A stretch of 64,000 bases of DNA from an uncultured Bacteroidota bacterium (GTDB taxonomy: Bacteria; Bacteroidota; Bacteroidia; Chitinophagales; Chitinophagaceae): the NCBI GenBank assembly GCA_903882805.1, contig CAIRYK010000005.1:1-64000 (forward strand), given 5' to 3'. The notes beneath the pieces are model-generated. The model was given only the letters and a program-made list of their open reading frames with translations, was not told where the DNA came from and made no database searches. Numbering within the stretch: the stretch's first letter is position 1; each line of letters begins with the position of its first letter. The position numbers were made by a program, and so were the translations under genes. Shown here piece after piece: positions 60,417 to 64,000 of this stretch.

Positions 60417-62018
60417 TTATCTGGCGATGTTCACCGCTCTCAGCTCTCTGATAACGGTTACTTTTATCTGGCCGGGATATTGCATCTCTTTCTGTATTTT
60501 ATCTGCAATTTCAAACGATAGGCGTTCGCTATCGGCATCGGTAATTTTCTCTGCTTCTACCATCACGCGCAGCTCGCGGCCAGCTTGTATCGCGTATGCT
60601 TTTTCCACACCGTTATAAGCCATTGCCAGGTTTTCCAAATCCTTGATACGCTGCAGGTAGCTTTGCATCATTTCGCGTCTTGCGCCAGGGCGAGCTCCGC
60701 TTATAGCGTCGCAGGCCTGCACTATCGGCGAAATAATATAGAGCATTTCCATTTCATCGTGGTGCGCGCCTATTGCATTTACTATCGATGCATGTTCGCC
60801 GGCTTTTTCCGCCAGTTTAGCGCCCAGCAGTGCGTGGCTCAGTTCTGTTTCTTCGTCTGGTACTTTGCCTATGTCATGCAACAAGCCGGCGCGTTTTGCC
60901 AGTTTTACCACTTTTTGTCCAAGTCCCAATTCAGACGCCATAATGCCGCAAAGATTGGCAGTTTCCTTACTGTGCATCAGCAGGTTCTGACCGTAAGATG
61001 AACGGAATCTCATTTTACCTACAAGACGCACCAAATCTTTATGCAATCCGTGAACGCCCAATTCAATGATGGTACGTTCGCCAATTTCCATAATCTGTTC
61101 TTCAATTTGCTTCTTGGTTTTTTCCACCACTTCCTCAATACGTGCAGGGTGTATTCTGCCATCCTGTACAAGGCGTTGCAGAGAAAGGCGTGCTATCTCT
61201 CTACGCAACGGATCGAAACAGCTCAGTACGATTGCTTCAGGGGTATCGTCTATAATTAAGTCAACTCCAGTTGCAGCTTCCAAAGCGCGTATATTGCGGC
61301 CTTCGCGACCTATGATTTGTCCTTTTATTTCATCGCTTTCCAGATTGAAGACGGTGATGGCATTTTCAATAGTTACTTCTGCGCCCAAACGCTGTATGCT
61401 CTGTATAATGATTTTCTTAGCTTCTTTACTTGCGTTTACTTTGGCTTCTTCCATTATATCCTTCACATGGGCCATAGCGCGTGTGCGGGCTTCTTCTTTC
61501 ACTACTTCCATCAACTCGGTCTTAGCTTGTTCGGCCGATAAGCCTGCTACTTTTTCCAAACGCTTGATGTGCTCTTCGTGATGGCGGTCCAGTTCAGCTT
61601 TCTTAATATTAAAAGCCACCATTTGGCTTTCCATATTTTCCTTTAGCTGGTCGTATTCCTGTATTTGGCGCTGAACTGCAGCAGTTTTATCGTTTAGCGA
61701 TTGTTGTTGTTGCTTAAGTTTAGCTTCATTCTCGGCTATCTTGGCATTTCTTTGGTTTGCTTCTTTTTCCTGATTGTTCTTTAATTGGTTGAAGTGTTCT
61801 TTTGCTTCCAGCAGTTTCTTTTCCTTGAGCGTCTCCGCAAGTATTTTTGCATCGTCCAGCGTTTTTTGGGCTTGTGTTTCCGCTCGTTTCACCTGAGCCT
61901 CCGCCTCGTCAACCTGTTTTTGGGTATCTTGGGCGAATATTTTTTTGCCCAGAAAGATACCTATTATTACTCCGACTACCGTGGCTACGACAGCGGCAAT
62001 TATTGCGATCAAATCCAT
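60417..62018 (-). CDS. rny: Ribonuclease Y
   Basis: RNase Y is a membrane-anchored endonuclease that starts mRNA decay. The 533-residue protein has one N-terminal membrane helix (1-25), a long charged coiled coil (about 30-190), a KH RNA-binding domain with '[21 protein letters not shown]' here shortened to [15 protein letters not shown], and the HD domain with '[13 protein letters not shown]' and '[11 protein letters not shown]' (His-Asp metal site). '[12 protein letters not shown]' is also conserved. Order and length are typical. The gene stands alone with a strong terminator. Confidence 0.97.
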   Translation of the reverse strand: MDLIAIIAAVVATVVGVIIGIFLGKKIFAQDTQKQVDEAEAQVKRAETQAQKTLDDAKILAETLKEKKLLEAKEHFNQLKNNQEKEANQRNAKIAENEAKLKQQQQSLNDKTAAVQRQIQEYDQLKENMESQMVAFNIKKAELDRHHEEHIKRLEKVAGLSAEQAKTELMEVVKEEARTRAMAHVKDIMEEAKVNASKEAKKIIIQSIQRLGAEVTIENAITVFNLESDEIKGQIIGREGRNIRALEAATGVDLIIDDTPEAIVLSCFDPLRREIARLSLQRLVQDGRIHPARIEEVVEKTKKQIEEQIMEIGERTIIELGVHGLHKDLVRLVGKMRFRSSYGQNLLMHSKETANLCGIMASELGLGQKVVKLAKRAGLLHDIGKVPDEETELSHALLGAKLAEKAGEHASIVNAIGAHHDEMEMLYIISPIVQACDAISGARPGARREMMQSYLQRIKDLENLAMAYNGVEKAYAIQAGRELRVMVEAEKITDADSERLSFEIADKIQKEMQYPGQIKVTVIRELRAVNIAR

Positions 62019-62305
62019 AATTTTTTAATGATTTTATTTGATAAAATTCCAATTGCACCCGTGTTGTATATAATTTATTTTAAATATATCAATTGGGCAT
62101 AGCTTTAGCGTGCTAAGTTAATAAAACATTTCGGTATAGAAATAGTTGAGGTAAACATATAAATCTGTAATGTTTAAAACTTTTTGCAGGTAAAACACAG
62201 TACGCTATTATCTTTGAACGATATGTCGTAGCCGTTAGTTAACCGCCTCTGTGTTGGCGTATACTATTCCGTGTTTTGCGAATCGTATTTTTTAATAAAA
62301 TCATT

Positions 62306-63103
62306 ATGTTTTTACCTTTGGCTTACGCCTTTTGTAATGTTGCTGTTATGCCGGTGAGGAGCGAACCCGCTCACCGCGCAGAGCAAACTACTCAATTATT
62401 GTTTGGCGAAAAGGTTGAAATTTTAGAATTGGATAAAACCGACTGGGCAAAAGTGCTTGTGGCCTGGGATGGATATATAGGCTGGTGCAAACTATCACAG
62501 CTCAAAACCATAGATATAAAGGAATATAGAAAACCGCTTAAATACGTTGCCTGCAGTCATTCCGACAGACTAATTATGTCTGAAGGGCATATGCCAATTC
62601 CCCTTGGCAGTGAACTTATAGGCATGAAAAAATCCTTGATAAAAGTAGGTCATGAAGCAGGTAAGTTTAAAGGAAAAAAACTCAACATAAAAAATGCAGA
62701 GTTTTCGCTAGAGTCATTGAAAAACGCGGCTATGCATTATTTGCATGCTCCGTATTTATGGGGAGGCCGCAGTATTGCCGGAATTGATTGCTCGGGTCTG
62801 ACACAAATGGCGTACAAACTTTGCAACCAACAATTGCCGCGCGATGCAAGTCAGCAAGTAAATATGGGCGTAAGCGAATTTTTGCATAATGCTCAATGTG
62901 GCGACCTTGCCTTTTTTGATGATAAGGAGGGTAAAATTGTGCACGTCGGTATGATGCTCGATAACAAAACAATCATTCACGCAACAGATACTGCAGGTAG
63001 GGTAGTAGTAGACCGAATAGACAATGGTGGAATAATAAGCGTATCGTTGAAGAAGCGCACACATAATCTGCGTGTGGTAAAGCGGGTTGGCGGTATAAAG
63101 TAG
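62306..63103 (+). CDS. NlpC/P60 peptidase with SH3-like domain
   Basis: The frame is open from a TTG at 62276, but the ATG at 62306 is preferred, giving 265 residues. The N-terminal ~60 residues fit a bacterial SH3 domain ('MPVRSEPAHRAEQTTQLLFGEKVEIL'-type start and 'WAKVLVAWDGYIGW'). The C-terminal NlpC/P60 domain has catalytic Cys in 'GGRSIAGIDCSGLTQMAY', His in 'VHVGMML' and a third polar residue in 'IIHATD'. It should cleave gamma-D-Glu peptide bonds of peptidoglycan, as in gamma-D-glutamyl-L-diamino-acid endopeptidases. No clear signal peptide is present after the chosen start. Confidence 0.9.
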   Translation: MFLPLAYAFCNVAVMPVRSEPAHRAEQTTQLLFGEKVEILELDKTDWAKVLVAWDGYIGWCKLSQLKTIDIKEYRKPLKYVACSHSDRLIMSEGHMPIPLGSELIGMKKSLIKVGHEAGKFKGKKLNIKNAEFSLESLKNAAMHYLHAPYLWGGRSIAGIDCSGLTQMAYKLCNQQLPRDASQQVNMGVSEFLHNAQCGDLAFFDDKEGKIVHVGMMLDNKTIIHATDTAGRVVVDRIDNGGIISVSLKKRTHNLRVVKRVGGIK

Positions 63104-63201
63104 GTTCATATAATCTGACATTTGCAATCGGGTGTTTTAAACAACTTACCTGATTTTGTTTCCGGCGCGTTTATTTATTGCCTAAATTGCCGCACTTAAT
63201 C

Positions 63202-64000
63202 ATGGAAAATTCGCAAAGCCCAACCACAGCCTCATCTCGCCAATGGCTACATTTCCTTATGTTGATTTCCGCTATTTTGCTGGCATACAGTAAAATATTC
63301 AGCGCCGGCTTCATGAACTGGGACGATCTGGACTATGTTTTTCATACCGCCGATATCAGTTCAGGAATAGGATGGCAGCAGATAAAAAACTGGTTCACTT
63401 CTTATTACATCGGTAATTATCAACCGCTGCCTGTATTCACCTATGCGCTCGATCACTTGATTGGCGGCGAAAATCCGTTTGTTTACCACCTCGATAATCT
63501 ATTGTGGCATATTGCCGATACTGTTTTGATATACCTTTTTATTGGACGATTACAGCGCAATCCATTGGTTAGTTTTTTTGTTGCCCTCTTGTTTGCCATT
63601 CATCCTGTACAAACGGAAAGCGTATCATGGATCGCAGCCCGAAATAAGGGGATGAACACTTTTTTTTACGTTTCAGCTTTAATTGCCTACACCACATATC
63701 TGAAAACCAAATCTGTTAAAAAGCTACTATTGGTGGCGGTTTTAGGCTTTGGGGCTTATTTGTGTAAAGCCACTGCGTTATCGTTACCGTTGGCATTATT
63801 TGCTGTAGATATATGGTTGGGGCGCCCAATCAATAATGTAAAGGTGTGGTTTGAAAAAATACCGCTGATTTTATTGGGCGCTCCCATAGTTTGGGCTACG
63901 CTTCATGCCCAAAGTCAGGTTGATTTTCTCGACCATCATCAGCAAACCGGATTTGTTGAAACCATTACGTATGCCGGATATGCATTTACCTCCTACATCG
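63202..64000 (+). CDS. TMTC-like membrane glycosyltransferase, 5' part (cut by window end)
   Basis: An open frame from the ATG at 63202 runs to the end of the window without a stop, so only the first 266 residues are seen. They have a leading helix ('LHFLMLISAILLAYSK'), the acidic loop 'NWDDLDYVFH', 'YQPLPVFTYALDHLIGG', and 'HPVQTESVSWIAARNKGMN'. These line up with the three tandem copies at 25-31 kb, although the protein is more divergent. Whether it has a TPR tail cannot be told from this window. Confidence 0.8.
   Translation, partial: MENSQSPTTASSRQWLHFLMLISAILLAYSKIFSAGFMNWDDLDYVFHTADISSGIGWQQIKNWFTSYYIGNYQPLPVFTYALDHLIGGENPFVYHLDNLLWHIADTVLIYLFIGRLQRNPLVSFFVALLFAIHPVQTESVSWIAARNKGMNTFFYVSALIAYTTYLKTKSVKKLLLVAVLGFGAYLCKATALSLPLALFAVDIWLGRPINNVKVWFEKIPLILLGAPIVWATLHAQSQVDFLDHHQQTGFVETITYAGYAFTSYI

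Noticed and set aside
1-64000. tRNA, rRNA, insertion sequences, prophage or replication origin
   Set aside because: I saw no clover-leaf, conserved rRNA block, transposase, integrase or iteron array by eye. A dedicated tRNA scan was not possible here.

Overview
The window is chromosomal DNA from a member of the Bacteroidota, most likely the order Chitinophagales (Chitinophagaceae-like). Type IX secretion C-terminal sorting domains, GWxTD, DUF5916, DUF6029 and LruC-domain proteins, S46 dipeptidyl-peptidase, many small lipoproteins of the '...ACKK' type, a 390-residue PurM, RNase Y, and Bacteroidota-type -7 promoter boxes (TAnnTTTG) all point there. No rRNA, tRNA, insertion sequence, prophage or CRISPR array was recognised. 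The assignment below order level is an inference.

Layout. 1-7.9 kb: msrA, a pyrR-pyrB pair, a three-gene cluster of small unknown proteins, a CDF metal transporter, a GWxTD protein and a bestrophin-like channel. 8-13.5 kb: an ABC exporter and three secreted proteins with type IX sorting tails, two of them tandem paralogs. 13.5-21.8 kb: a DUF486 membrane protein, an orphan condensation-like enzyme, a lipoprotein, an RsmB/RsmF-type rRNA methyltransferase, a LysM/RlpA-like envelope protein, a GT9 glycosyltransferase, an AraC regulator with a metal-binding-like N-terminus and a GNAT enzyme. 21.75-22.6 kb: an odd noncoding region with a G-poor tract carrying six ATCACCA motifs, a 21-bp hairpin and an 18-bp palindrome, leading into copA (copper ATPase). 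25.2-31.3 kb: three tandem membrane glycosyltransferases with C-terminal TPRs (TMTC-like); a fourth relative starts at 63.2 kb and runs off the end. 31.4-41.3 kb: S46 peptidase, several unknown secreted proteins, a GT8 glycosyltransferase and a large LruC lipoprotein. 41.5-46.7 kb: an NAD(P)-binding oxidoreductase, an orphan ABC ATPase, a beta-barrel protein, purM, a frameshifted Mrr restriction endonuclease and an FKBP isomerase. 46.8-51.6 kb: DUF5916 and DUF6029 outer-membrane proteins and a TlpA-like thioredoxin. 51.6-57.7 kb: a small polysaccharide locus (GT4-type transferase, Wzm/Wzt-like ABC transporter, two-domain GT2) with lpxK nearby. 57.8-64 kb: acyl-CoA dehydrogenase, a lipoprotein, GNAT, RNase Y, an NlpC/P60 peptidase and the partial fourth TMTC-like gene.

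How it fits together. Most of the window is ordinary housekeeping and envelope biology: surface glycans and glycoproteins (GT8, GT9, GT2, GT4, ABC export, LpxK, TMTC-like enzymes), secreted or outer-membrane proteins, metal homeostasis (CDF, CopA, AraC) and nucleotide synthesis (pyrR, pyrB, purM). The points most worth a second look are the tandem TMTC-like cluster, the structured noncoding region between the AraC regulator and copA, the single-base frameshift in mrr, and the repeated pattern of -7 boxes only 5-7 bases before start codons, which suggests leaderless transcripts. Convergent gene pairs are often separated by unusually long perfect hairpins. I found no clear multi-gene defence, CRISPR or biosynthetic system.
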